From contig JAJOZX010000938.1 of the NCBI GenBank assembly GCA_023014485.1, positions 113,501 to 177,500 on the forward strand: a DNA stretch of 64,000 nt. Reading direction: 5' to 3'. The DNA is from Bathynomus jamesi. Its lineage: Eukaryota; Arthropoda; Malacostraca; Isopoda; Cirolanidae. The position numbers were made by a program, and so were the translations under genes. Below, in pieces: positions 22,092 through 33,359 of the stretch. The notes beneath the pieces are model-generated. The model worked only from the letters and a program-made list of their open reading frames with translations, made no database searches and was not told where the DNA came from. How positions within the stretch are numbered: position 1 is the first letter of the stretch; every line of letters starts with the position of its first letter.

Positions 22092-23560
22092 TCAAAACAA
22101 CAGGATCAAGCGAAAAAGGCCCTGGTTAATATTGAAATTATTTGTAAATTGAATAATGGCAGACTCAAGAATATTTCTATTAACAATGTTGCCTGAGTGA
22201 AACAAAATTAAAGCATTATTCCAGTCAATAAAGTGGGATACCTCTGACAAATGGACGAAAAGGGCACTGGACGACTGTCCCTTTCTAATGGAATATTGAT
22301 GCTGTTTTACACGCGTGTGCAAATCCTTTCTTGTTTTTTCAACGTAAAAGGAATCACATTGTTTACAACCAATTTTATAGATAATACCTGAATTATTGGT
22401 AGGGCTATTTTTTACTATGATATTTTTCACAATATTGTCATACGAAAATACTACATTAATATTCAAAAGTTTAAGTACATTAGCAATACCTAAAAAGCGT
22501 TGGGAAAATGGAAACACTAAAATATTCTTCGACAAAGTGCGAGGGTTATTATTCACTCGATTGAAAGTTCGGTTTGCTTTGTTAAAATAAGATTCCAAAA
22601 AAGCAGGTGGATAACTCAAATCACTTCCAAAAATATGTCTTTCTTGATAGGGGTGTCATGTCCGGAGTAAAATTGTACGTAGGACAATTTGTTTGTTTTT
22701 TCCGATAAATACTAAACTTAAAACATGGGCTTTCCCTGTGTACACGCAAGTCCACGAACGCGATTGAGTTGTTTTGTTCCACTTCTAAAGTAAACTTAAT
22801 GGAGGGGACTCGATTATTTAACTGAAGGAGGAAGTCATCCAGGTCACGCTTCATGGGACAGATACACAAAATATCGTCAACGTACCGCAACCATGGGATG
22901 CCAACCACCAGGATTCTCGGAATGTAAGTGATTTCGAAAAACTCCATATAAATATTGGAGAGGAGGGGCGACAAGGGATTACCCATGGCCTTCCCATAAA
23001 CCTGTTGATAATATTAGCTATTGAAAGTGAATTTACAGTCTTTGATGCAAAGTTTAATGAGTTCCAAAACGATGTGTGCAGGGAGTGGCAAGTCATACTT
23101 ATGTAATTCTCGGGAGAGAAAGTCAAGCATATCGTCGATCGACACTTTTGTAAACAATGAACAAACGTCCAGTGCGTATATTATTCAATTTTTCAGTAAG
23201 ATCCATGGAATTTTTTACATGTGAATCGGAGATAGTTCCGAGAATGGGGGGCAAAAATTTGACAAGCCATTTGGAGAGTTTATAAGTAATAGAGCCCACA
23301 GAGCTAATAAGAGGGCGCAAAGGGTTGCCAAGTTTGTGGGTTTTAATAACACCGTAAAGGTTGGGAAAAGAAGGCGAAGTGGACGTGAAAAGCGGAATTA
23401 AGTCCTTATGATTTTTGAGAATGCTTTTCAAGCCACTATTGAATTATTTGATGACGTCATCCTGCCGGTTGTTCCTAAGCTTTCTGTATGTGGCGGGGTC
23501 CTGGAGAAGCTCGTTCATCTTTCTAATGTATAATGTATACTTTGTCCATAATAACTATGG
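22092..23560 (-). pseudogene. Penelope-like RT / GIY-YIG, family 2 (minus arm)
   Basis: Frames broken at about 23126, 22986 and 22620. The catalytic RYVDDIL is kept, but the segment with the first catalytic Asp is deleted near 23165. The GIY-YIG block reads YVEKTRKDL where families 1 and 3 have YIGQTGK, so the conserved Gly is lost. Confidence 0.8.
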
Positions 23561-23639
23561 TGTTAGCCTTGTCTGCCTTGTCTGATTTCTCAAAAATCAT
23601 AAAGACTTAATTCCGCTTTTCACGTCCACTTCGCCTTCT

Positions 23640-24942
23640 CTTCCCTACTTTTACGGTCTTATTAAAACCCACAAACTTGGCAGCCCTTTGTGTCCTATTA
23701 TTAGCTCTGTGGGCTTTATTACCTATAAACTCTCCAAATGGCTTTTCAAAGTTTTGTCCCCCATTCTCGGAACTATCTCCGATTCACATGTAAAAAATTC
23801 CATGGATCTTACTGAAAAACTGAATAATATACGCACTGAAACCAACGATAAATTGATCAGTTTCGACGTTTGTTCATTGTTTAGAAAAGTGTCGATCGAC
23901 GATATGCTTGACTTTCTCTCCCGAGAATTACATAAGTATGACCTGCCACTCCCTGCACACATCGTTTTGGAACTCATTAAACTTTGCATCAAAGACTGTA
24001 AATTCACTTTCAATAGCTAATATTATCAACAGGTTTTTGGAAAGGCCATAGGTAATCCCTTGTCGCCCCTCCTCTCCGATATTTTATGGAGTTTTTCGAA
24101 ATCACCTACATTCCGAGAATCCTGGTGGTTGGCATCCCATGGTTGCGGTACGTTGACGATATTTTGTGTATCTGTCCCATGAAGCGTGACCTGGATGACT
24201 TCCTCCTTCAGTTAAATAATCAAGTCCCCTCCATGAAGTTTACTTTAGAAGTGGAACAAAACAACTCAATCGCGTTTGTGGACTTGCCTGTACAGAGGGA
24301 AAGCCCATGTTTTAAGTTTAGTATTTATCGGAAAAAAACAAACAATTTGTCCTACGTACAATTTTACTCCGGAAATGACACCCCTATCAAGAAAGCCATA
24401 TTTTTGGAAGTGATTTGTGTTACCCACTTGCCTTTTTGGAATCTTGTCTTAACAAAGCAAACCGAACTTTCAATCGTGTGAATAATAACCCTCACAGTTT
24501 GTCGAAGAATATTTTAGTATTTCCATTTTCCCAACGCTTTTTAGGCATTGCTAATGTACTTAAACTTTTGAATATTAATGTAGTATTTTCGTATGACAAT
24601 ATTGTGAAAAATATCATAGTAAAAAATAGCCCTACCAATAATTCAGGTATTATCTATAAAATTGGTTGTAAACAATGTGATTCCTTTTACATTGAAAAAA
24701 CAAGAAAGGATTTGCACACGCGTGTAAAACAGCATCAATATTCCATTAGAAAGGGACAGTCGTCCAGTGCCCTTTTCGTCCATTTGTCAGAGGTATCCCA
24801 CTTTATTGATTGGAATAATGCTTTAATTTTGTTTCACTCAGGCAACATTGTTAATAGAAATATTCTTGAGTCTGCCATTATTCAACTTACAAATAATTTC
24901 AATATTAGCCAGGGCCTTTTTTGCTTGATCCTGTTGCTTTGA
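23640..24942 (+). pseudogene. Penelope-like RT / GIY-YIG, family 2 (plus arm)
   Basis: Shows LIKTHKLGS, DVCSLFRKVSIDDML, an in-frame stop at 24018, AIGNPLSPLLSD, RYVDDILCIC (about 24146) and a GIY-YIG domain read as YIEKTRKDLHTR (about 24690). Frames break near 24020-24086 and 24415. As in the minus arm, the endonuclease Gly is replaced, so the change predates the duplication into two arms. Confidence 0.82.
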
Positions 24943-25088
24943 ATTCGTTCAGAACGGATTTAGACAAGAGGGGCAAAGTGTTAAAACTGTAGTAGCTTTT
25001 CCTTATAAATTTGTATGCTCCTCTCGCAATTTTTATTTTTCTATTTTTTTTGTGACCTATATATAGTTTCGAACTTGTTATTTATTTC

Positions 25089-25130
25089 AGTGTTCCTGAG
25101 GATATCATTAGACGAAAGCGCTTGAGCACC
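25089..25130 (+). ncRNA. hammerhead ribozyme motif of PLE family 2 (plus arm)
   Basis: GUGUUC, CUGAGGA, helix II AUC/GAC with one mismatch (G to A change), GAAA, AGCGCU, U, GAGCACC. Core intact, helix II weakened. Confidence 0.7.
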
Positions 25131-25210
25131 ATTTTGTTTTTCCTTTCTCCTTCGTGGTTATTTTCATCATAAATATTATTCATGTGTTACTTTCGTGAAA
25201 TAATTTTCAT

Positions 25211-25940
25211 ATAGTGTATATATATATATATATTGGTAAGACTATTATGACGTCACAGTTGCTTTTCTCTCGACGTCTATTTGCGGGAAATCATTTAAAG
25301 AAAAGTAAAATAATGAAAGATGAATAACATAACGAAGGCTCCCCACCCCTATTTCCTACTCTTACCCCCAGGGAAAACGGGGTTGGGGGATTAGGGGATG
25401 GTCATACGTTTTATCGCCCCCCCCAACCAGAGTTCATTTCTGTACTTGTGGTGCAGATGGCTTCAGTCGGTGTTCTCAGAGTTACAGTTGATATTTAACT
25501 TCGTCTTCCAAACTGTTCTGTGATAAGCCGAGCAACTTTGTTTACATCAGTTCATATGTACGTATTGTTTTCTACAATTTGAATTGATTGTTTTAGATAA
25601 TCAAACGCGTATATATATATATATATATATATATACATACACGAATAGAGAACATATGTGGACTGTGTGAAGAAATGCATTGTGTGTCATATGCTTTACG
25701 TGTTAACAGTGTTGAGGTTTAAGTAAAATATTCTTATATTCTATGGAATTGATGTTTAGAATAATTGTATGAATCCTCTAAGTCTCATTTTTGTGTGATT
25801 TAAATCATATATTTAGGCCGTACTAAATAATACAGAGTAATCCAAAAAATAATTTATGAACCATTATTTTGGGGGAATCGCCTCTTTGGATCACCGTGTA
25901 TATTTAGTAGCTTAGACCATAATTTATTTACTAAATAATG
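25211..25940. other. no gene; (TA)n at about 25608-25634
   Basis: Spacer with a G/C-rich patch at 25330-25430; no coding or TIR signal recognised. Confidence 0.6.
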
Positions 25941-26176
25941 TACAGAAGATACAAAAGTAAATAGACAACACTATGATTGTCCTCGAGAACAAATGGCAAA
26001 GCTCATCAGTGGAATGTCAGAAAGTGTGTCACCTTTACATAATGCAAAGGGGAAAGCAATACCATTCTAAATATATTGATTCAATAACTCTGTTATTACT
26101 TATTCACTTTTATTATCAAATCACAAACTATGGAAAGGTCGAATGCGTCTCTTTATATTTGTCACCCCTCTGTGTT
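25941..26176 (+). repeat. MITE, copy 1 (CAGAGG ends)
   Basis: Related to 63532-63773 in opposite orientation: shared AAAAGTAAATAGACA, ATGATTGTCCTC, GGAATGTCAGAAAGTGTGTC and CCTCTGTGT. The open frame inside is shared by both copies but matches no family I know. Confidence 0.65.
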
Positions 26177-26466
26177 AATTTGTTGACGAATAAGGTATCA
26201 TGTTCACTAAATTATAACGTTATATTTTGTTAATTGTTATTAACACTTTTAAGAAGTTTAGTAAAATCGATTAAATTGCAGTTTTCGTGAAGCAAAATAA
26301 GATTCTCAAATAGTCTAACAGCCATATAATTAGAGTCGTTTAAGCATGTAATTAACATTACTATAGTCACCGTTTTACTTTCGGAACGACTTCCATTTTC
26401 TTTCATGCATTTGTATCACGGTCAAAAGAATTAAGTAATAATATACCGGTACATACATTTAAAAAA

Positions 26467-26498
<32 letters not shown>

Positions 26499-26501
<3 letters not shown>

Positions 26502-27130
26502 TGGCGTATTAAGGGGGAGCCAGGGGGGGCCAGGTCCCAGGGCCCATCTGTTTTAGGGGCCGATGTTTATAATGATATCAGTGATAAATTTGGAATGCTC
26601 AACAATATCTCTCAACTAACTTCAGAGGAAGCAACAAAAGCAACAAAAAATCTGGCTAGTCCATTACCCAAATGATTTTGAGGACAGCTTCCCATTTGAG
26701 TTTCAGCATTTTGTACTGTTTGTCAAACAAAACGCTTTAGCTGACATTCGCCCATTAGGAGTACTACAGGAAATTCACAAATTGAGGGCTGTTTTCCCAA
26801 ATGCTTTCATTGCTTATCGCATTTATTTGTGTTTGATGATGGCAAATGCAACTGCGGAGCGTTCATTTTCTCATTTGAGCATGATTAAAAATGTTAAACG
26901 TTAAATGCTAACCCCAAAGAAATTGCAAAGTCGTCATTGTTATGCATTGAAAACGATATTTTGCAGAATTTAAATACGGAGCTTGTGATTGGAAAATTTA
27001 GGGAAATGAAGCCACGCAAAAAACTTTTGTAGACTGGTAGTGGATGATTTTGTGATCAACTTTTGTAGATTAGTAGTGGACTGGTATTCGTGTAATTGGC
27101 TTGGTGTAATTGTAGCAGCTTGGTATATAT

Positions 27131-27166
<36 letters not shown>

Positions 27167-27304
27167 ACTTGCATTATTTGATTTAGAAATAAATGGTTTT
27201 GTTTAAAAATGGTTTTATTAATTTACGACTCGAAGATTTGTCTTGTTGATGGGCCCAAGAAAATTTTGGTCCCAGGGCCCAAAAATTCTTAATACGCCAC
27301 GGTG
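26499..27304 (+). mobile_element. hAT element, internally deleted
   Basis: Left tip CAGTGGCGTATTAAG and right tip CTTAATACGCCACGGTG are inverted repeats, with a GGTCCCAGGGCCC block inside each. Flanks are TATATATA/TATATACA, in line with an 8-bp hAT duplication in a TA array. It carries the hAT C-terminus only. Confidence 0.8.
26665..27030 (+). pseudogene. hAT transposase dimerisation domain
   Basis: Reads FPNAFIAYRIYLCLMMANA then TAERSFSHLSMIKN, the hallmark C-terminal block of hAT/ZMYM-like transposases. A stop at 26902 and a frameshift near 26930 break it before the end at 27030. The catalytic N-terminal part is deleted. Confidence 0.8.
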
Positions 27305-27312
27305 TATATACA

Positions 27313-27349
<37 letters not shown>

Positions 27350-28006
27350 GAATGTATATTTATATTATGGACTACTTTTTTCATTAAAAATAAATTATTT
27401 CTTATATAAAAATTTCAAGTAAAAAAAATAAAATATATGAGAAACATTCCACCTTTAAATTAACCAATAAAATAATTACAAACAGGCTCTTAACATATTT
27501 TCATAGTCAATTTTTTAGACAACTTTAACTGCAGCTTAAGAAGGAAGATAAAGGGTTTCATATTTTACAACGAACACAACTGCACCCATAAGGCCATTCA
27601 GTGTACGAGCAGCTCGCAGTATTATTGCAAAGTATATAGATGGCCAACGTATTAACGAGGCCTCAGCAATACTAAAAGCAAATGCTTTGTACTTTCACAG
27701 TTCAAATATTACTCAAAACCCTATCCGTTTTTATGCTAATTTCGACAGTTTGTAATGCAGATTCACTCAGTTATTATCAGTCCAAGTGCATGTTTCTTCA
27801 GGAACAAGATGCTCCATAAGTTTATGTTTCCTTCCCAAGGCGACACAAATACACCTGTATCAATCATAGGCACATTCATATTAACTCAAGCTTGCTTTAC
27901 ACAAACTAGACCAAAAACTACAAGTATTTTCAATTTCAAGCCTTCTGTTAAAACAGAGATGTATATTTAAATCTTTATAATTTTAATTGCTATCAGAGTC
28001 CATAAG
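27305..28006. other. (TA)n then no recognised gene
   Basis: (TA)n to about 27347, then AT-rich DNA. The ORF near 27755-27970 has no recognised family. Confidence 0.5.
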
Positions 28007-28211
28007 GCTACGTCCCAGATTCTGGTCGCGGGGCTAGGTCGATGACCCATGCCTTCAAACAGTTCACTTGTAATAGATAATAAAATAAATAATTAATGGT
28101 AAAATGATTAGGGATAACATAAATAAATGGTAAATAACAATTTAATAACCCAGTCAAAATGGCTTGGCAACCCAATTTCGGGTCACGACCCTGGGGGGTT
28201 AAGAACCACTG
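28007..28211. repeat. hAT-type MITE copy (TTAAGAACCACTG end)
   Basis: About 80% similar by eye to 59901-60118: GGGGCTAGGT, CATGCCTTCAAACAGTTCACTT, ATGGCTTGGCAACC. Flanked by CCATAAG at 28000-28006 and 28212-28218, a target duplication. The left tip lacks about 30 bp compared with the other copy. Confidence 0.75.
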
Positions 28212-29897
28212 CCATAAGTATACGGCATATATATTCATATATATAAATTATTCATGCATAAAATGATGTCATGGGCGTACAGTTGCAGCCAAACACACAC
28301 ACACACACACACACACAGACACAAGTATGTGTGCATTTCCGCATGAGCGAGGCACCGATCTTTTTTAAATCCACACACCTAAAAACTAGTAAACCAAACT
28401 TAATTTAACTTAAACTAACTTTAATGCCATCGAACTGAGAAGAACGTGGTAAGTGTTTCGAACGGAACGTCTCGAAGAGTGTTTCCTGTTAAGTCATTAA
28501 ATATCGAGGTACTCGCTAATCAATCCTAAGCCTAACCCAACTTAACCAAACTTTAACAAACCTAACCTAACCTAACCTAACTTAATCAGGACTAAGATAT
28601 TTTTTTCCATCAGTAATAATGTTTCTAGATTTTTGTTTATATAAACTTTTTAATGTTTCGAGGAACCGAAAGTATTGCCTCACAAAAAAAAAATTATCCA
28701 ACTACATCTGTGAATTATCAAACACTCCACTTCACTTATGCCCAGTTGCACCGCAGGCCCCCGTCCCTCACACAGACAAAGTAAAATATAGGAAACAAAT
28801 TTAAGTATCATTCAAATCATTCATATTACTGTATTACCATTACTAAGGTGGAGCAACAATCTTGACCTTCGTCAGAATGAACAATTCAGGGGGAAGCAAC
28901 AAGGTTAATGAGGTTCCTATATATACACTTCATAATTAAGTTATTATTACTTCAGTGGATACGTGAGTGGTTGATTTTCATTAATAAATGAATCAATATT
29001 TTATGTACACTAAGTTAAATATGTACAGTATTGTTTAATTAGTATTTTATATTTAATGAGTAAATACTTCTCAAATTTTAAATAATTTCTCATTTGAATA
29101 GAATTCACATTCATTTTATTGGGGAAACACTTTCATTCATAATTATAGAACACCCAGTAAATACTGAAAGAAGGAAGGGAGAAAGAGAAAAAAATATGCA
29201 TATAAAATAAGTTCCCTGTAATCCGACTTAACTGTATTGCGACGCTCCCTTATTCCGACTCTAAACCGCCCCATTAAACCATCGTGATTAAATGACCTGT
29301 TTGTATTTCTTTTATAAAAAAGGCTTAGTATAAATATGTAAGTATATGTAGAGTACTGTGAACTTACCCACCCATTCATCACTGCATGACACACTGCACA
29401 GATAATCTGGTGAGTTGTATACATTTACACTTACTCTACTTATTTTATACTTATTTTATATTTATTTTAAAGTTTTTTATTATAATAGTAACATTAGATA
29501 GTTCCGAATCAAAATATCTGTAGCTTTATACAGAGTGTTGAGAAAAACAATATAATTTTCGCAATAAAATTATATATATACTGTGTATATAAGCAATCAA
29601 ACTAAATCGCCTTATTCGGAGGCTATTCCGTGATTTTAAATCCAAATAAACCCGTTCTATAGCGGTTTATTTAAATAGGTCGAGATGCTTAATCGGCAAC
29701 TCTCGTTCGAATCTCATACTGGTTGTTGCTCTTCGCCGGATATGATGATGCTCCAGTACGTGATTTTACTGCTTCCTTCGAGTCAGAATCGTGGAACCAC
29801 ATAACTGTTTAACTGTTCAACCTCTTTTTTCGGTTTAGTAACCTACTTTCTTAAAACGTGATTCCGCAAACCTAATTAGTCCATTTAGTTAACTACG

Positions 29898-29953
<56 letters not shown>
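28212..29953. other. no gene; (AC)n and (CCTAA)n tracts
   Basis: (AC)n at 28292-28318 and an interstitial CCTAA tract at 28559-28583, like the arthropod telomere motif TTAGG. The remainder is AT-rich with (TA)n at 29897-29953. Confidence 0.6.
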
Positions 29954-30185
29954 GATGCAAACCCACAAGGAAAAAGAAAAAAATATTCCAAGGTCTTTCG
30001 TGTATTGAACAGTACACCTCGTCAGGGAATATTTCTCAAGTATACTGTATCTCTTTATAATCCAGTTTAGTCTTTCCGTTGTTATTCATGCAAGGCAAAT
30101 ATCATTGAGTTTTCCACCACTATTCTTGTTATTACTGTTACTATCATAAACATTCTTATTATCTTTACTATTGTCAATATTAATA

Positions 30186-30190
<5 letters not shown>
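29954..30190 (-). repeat. left arm of outer inverted repeat
   Basis: 30028-30190 is the reverse complement of about 33001-33170 (shared TTTCTCAAGTATACTGTATCTC and CATGCAAGGCAAATATCA). Its outer part holds a PLE family 1-like hammerhead end. The PLE family 3 locus lies inside. Confidence 0.75.
29985..30030 (-). ncRNA. hammerhead motif, family 1-like, decayed helix III
   Basis: Minus strand: AUUCC, CUGACGA, GUGU..ACAC stem, GAAA, then AGACCU (no longer palindromic), U, GGAAU. Confidence 0.65.
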
Positions 30191-30231
<41 letters not shown>

Positions 30232-30307
30232 GCAGTAAAATCACAGAATAACACGTGATCTTATTAATAAGCGAACAACCACAGGGAAAAGGAAAAAGAA
30301 ACACGAA

Positions 30308-30346
30308 ATCCGAGCGCTTTCGTGATATATTCACATCTTCAAGGAA
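30308..30346 (-). ncRNA. hammerhead-like motif of PLE family 3
   Basis: Minus strand: UCC, UUGAAGA (one core change, C3 to U), stem with GUGA..UCAC, GAAA, palindrome AGCGCU, C, GGA. Same frame as families 1 and 2 but weaker. Confidence 0.55.
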
Positions 30347-31082
30347 AAACAAGTAATAGGCAGATTTTACAAAGTAAATGAGTTAAATACACAAGCGAAA
30401 AAAATTCCCAGTCGGCAACTCAATTTAAAAACCATAAAACACTCTAAAGATTTTTTCAATAGATAACTTAATCTAAAGGAAGCTAAATTATTGAATATAA
30501 AAGAACTATATAGATGAAATTAGACAATTAACATGTACAGAAAACAAAAATTATTATAACAGTTATTAGAAATAGTATTTAATTAAAGCAGGCAATTAAG
30601 TGGCAAGAATTTAATTAATGAAAACAAAGGGAATGGTGCCAACATCTTACAGAATATTCCAAACTTCTACAAACAATCTGAAAAAACTCTCCCAAAAGCC
30701 AACCTGATCAAAAGTCTAATAAACCACCAAGCACACAAATATTATATACGAAAGAAATATTACAATGCACACATAAGAATGTTAACAGTTCTTAAAATAA
30801 TATTTAACCAAAGCAAACCGTTAAGGGGAAAGAATGCGGTCAAGAAACCAATAGGCCCTACGCCAACTTTCTAATTATGTACGGGTCTAATTTATACAGC
30901 CCAGGGCTTATATTAAGGAACAAATCCACATTACTCTTGATCACACTAGATTCAATTATATTTCTGCTAACAATAGATTTACTAAACCTTAATATGGAGG
31001 CACTTTTCCAGGCAATGGGGTGATTAGTATCTCTTACGTGAATGAAAATGGCGTTAGATTCTTGGCCAATTCTTATACTGTA

Positions 31083-32582
31083 TTAATGTTGCTTAATACG
31101 TAACTCAAGGGACTTACCAGTTTGGCCTATGTAAAATTTATTACATGTTGTGCATGGAATTTTATATACACAACCCTGTTCACTTAAAGGGGAGTTCTTA
31201 ATCAATGAATTCTTAATTACATCTAAATTTCTGAACGCAATATTTACGTTAAAATTCCTCAGCAGATTCGGCAGATCAAGGAAATTTTCCCTGAATGGTA
31301 ACACTAACAAATTTTTTGTGTATAAGGAATCTTGTCCTTTACTTCGTAGAAGGTTTTCTTTGCCATTTTTAATGATTTATCTATGCAGTTCTTTGGATAT
31401 TTTAAATCAAACGCAATTTTGTATATTTTACTAATTTCGTCATCAATGAACTCTGGGATACAAATTCGTAAGCCTCTTAGGAACAAAGCAGAAAGAACGG
31501 ATCGTTTTACGTTAATGTGGTAAGCAGAATAATAATGTATATAGGAGCAATTATTAGTGGGTTTTCTGTAAATATTGTACTTAAACTTTTTTCCAAACCT
31601 ATATATTAAAACATCTAAAAAAGGGATCGAAGAATCTGTTTCTATTTCAACTAAAATTGATAGAGGGAATTAAATTATTAAGTTTGAGTAAGAATTCATT
31701 GAGATTTAAAGATACTGGCCAAAGACAAAGAACATCATCTACATATCTAAACCATGGAACATAATTTGGCAGAATTTTCCTTAATAACTTACTTTAGAAA
31801 AACTCCATATATAAGTTACTTAAAATGGGGGAGAGGGGGTTTCCCATCGCCATACCAAATTTCTGCCTAAAATATTCATTATTAAACACAAATTTCGAGT
31901 CTAATATGCACAGCTTAATTAATTCTATAATTGTAGCCACAGGTAATGGCAAAATATGCTTAATCAATTCTTCCGAAAGAAACACTAATAGATCCTCCAC
32001 CGAGACTCTTGTAAATAAAGCGGTAACATCATAGCTTACCAATATAAAATTGTAATTGACACTGATACTATTTAATTTTTCTACAAGGTCTACATTATTA
32101 TTTATCTGTGATTGTGAAATTGTGCCCAGGAGAGGATTAACAAGAAAATTAAGCAACTTTTGAATGGTAAAGAAATATTACTTAAACAATTTTTGAGTAC
32201 TTCACCGTCATTACCCTATATGTATGGCCTGATTAAAACTCATAAGCCAAATAATCCTGCAAGGCCTATTGTTAGCTCTATAGGATCTATCTCATATAAG
32301 CTATCCAAATGGCTTGTTTCCATTCTTAAATGCCCTGTTCACAGTTTCGAGGGGATTGTTCCTTAATTTCACGTAAGTGTCCGCGTCATTCAAAAAGTCA
32401 TACATTTTTTGTAGGTAAATGTCTTTATTGAGGATCACTAGGGCATTTGATTTATCGGCATTGGTTATATGTAGATTCTGATCTTTTCTTAAAGCTTCAT
32501 AAGAGTCGAAAAACCTCTGTGGACAATTTGGAATAGAGGGTTTAGACATGGCACTATATACTAGACCTTTACAAATATTCAC
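31083..32582 (-). pseudogene. Penelope-like RT / GIY-YIG, family 3
   Basis: Minus order: NADKSNALVILNKD (about 32470), LRNNPLETVNRAFK, then a block that reads on the plus strand only (GLIKTHKPNNP, LSKWLVS, 32157-32325), then VSYDVTALFTRVSVEDLL, GMAMGNPLSPILSN, RYVDDVLCLWP (about 31740), and GIY-YIG with CVYKIPC and FYIGQTGKSLEL (about 31110). Frames break near 31790, 31490 and 31300. The GIY-YIG residues are intact, unlike family 2. Confidence 0.82.
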
Positions 32583-32740
32583 CGACTGGGAATTTTTTTC
32601 GCTTGTGTATTTAACTCATTTACTTTGTAAAATCTGCCTATTACTTGTTTTTCCTTGAAGATGTGAATATATCACGAAAGCGCTCGGATTTCGTGTTTCT
32701 TTTTCCTTTTCCCTGTGGTTGTTTGCTTATATATATATGT
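32583..32740 (+). repeat. PLE family 3 tail, inverted copy
   Basis: Reverse complement of about 30255-30410 (shared GACTGGGAATTTTTTTCGC, CTGCCTATTACTTG). Confidence 0.85.
32650..32690 (+). ncRNA. hammerhead-like motif of PLE family 3 (inverted tail)
   Basis: Mirror of 30308-30346: UUGAAGA, GUGA..UCAC stem, GAAA, AGCGCU, C, GGA. Confidence 0.55.
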
Positions 32741-32741
32741 T

Positions 32742-32787
32742 ATTCCAATGTCTCTCGTGTATTGAACAGTACACCTCGTCAGGGAAT
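32742..32787 (-). ncRNA. hammerhead motif, palindrome left half
   Basis: Family 1-like motif on the minus strand; core GAAA is GAGA here, which should stop cleavage. Confidence 0.55.
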
Positions 32788-32831
32788 TCCCTGACGAGGT
32801 GTACTGTTCAATACACGAAAGACATTGGAAT
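32786..32831 (+). ncRNA. hammerhead motif, palindrome right half
   Basis: AUUCC, CUGACGA, GUGU..ACAC stem, GAAA, AGACAU, U, GGAAU. Abuts its mirror copy at an EcoRI-like centre GGGAATTCCC. Confidence 0.6.
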
Positions 32832-32937
32832 TATTTTTTCTTTTTCCTCGTAGGTTTGCATCATTCATTCATTTCACGTGTTTGGGTGTGAAATTTATCA
32901 ATCGATGCATTTATAGCTTAAGTATCATAGAAGGATG

Positions 32938-32992
<55 letters not shown>

Positions 32993-33359
32993 GCACACAC
33001 ACACTGTATTAATATTGATATATTGTAAAGATAATAAAAATGTTTATGATAGTAACGGTAATAACAATAATAGTGGTGGAAAACTCATTGATATTTGCCT
33101 TGCATGAATAACAACGGAAAGACTAAACTTGATTATAAAGAGATACAGTATACTCGAGAAATACTGAAATCGTAACTACAAAACAATAAAAAGTAAGGTA
33201 CTGTATTAAATGCTTTTCTGAATTTTATTGTTGTTGTTTTTAGGTTATTCTACCTACGACAAAGTCCTTAAATTCTGTTCAGTTCGAGTTTACAAATACA
33301 ATGTTTTTCCGTGTTGAGTCTACAGATATATATAAAAAATATTATTCTAAACAACATAC

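Larger units (their letters stand above)
21868..23597 (-). mobile_element. PLE family 2, minus arm of inverted dimer
   Basis: The minus strand encodes, in broken frames, KADKANTIVIMD (near 23560), GVIKTHK, a gap near 23165 where DVCSLF should be, GNPLSPLLSN, RYVDDILCIC, and a GIY-YIG domain. The tail carries a hammerhead at 21904-21945. It meets the plus arm head-to-head at about 23597. Confidence 0.88.
23598..25210 (+). mobile_element. PLE family 2, plus arm of inverted dimer
   Basis: Reverse complement counterpart of the minus arm, slightly shorter at its 5' end (starts after the first RT motif). Tail with hammerhead at 25089-25130, ending in CCTTCGTGGTTATTTTC and a TA tract. Confidence 0.88.
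30255..32582 (-). mobile_element. PLE family 3
   Basis: On the minus strand: RT, GIY-YIG, and a 3' tail with a hammerhead at 30308-30346. A plus-strand copy of the same tail sits on the 5' side (32583-32740), so the element is flanked by inverted ends. An internal block (32157-32325) is inverted. Confidence 0.85.
32742..33170 (+). repeat. right arm of outer inverted repeat
   Basis: Holds the hammerhead palindrome, a family 1-like tail (to about 32900), a (TA)n/(CA)n tract and 33001-33170, which mirrors 30028-30190. Confidence 0.7.

Noticed and set aside
25257..25300. functional promoter or CRE site (TGACGTCA-like)
   Set aside because: A single TGACGTCA without any downstream gene.
27755..27970. 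71-codon plus-strand frame
   Set aside because: No recognised motif; surrounding DNA has no gene structure.
28559..28583. chromosome end, from the CCTAA repeats
   Set aside because: Only about five units within unique sequence; an interstitial tract, as at 46160-46260.
29650..29740. another tRNA-like SINE
   Set aside because: Only a B-box-like GTTCGAATC is visible; no A box or shared body.
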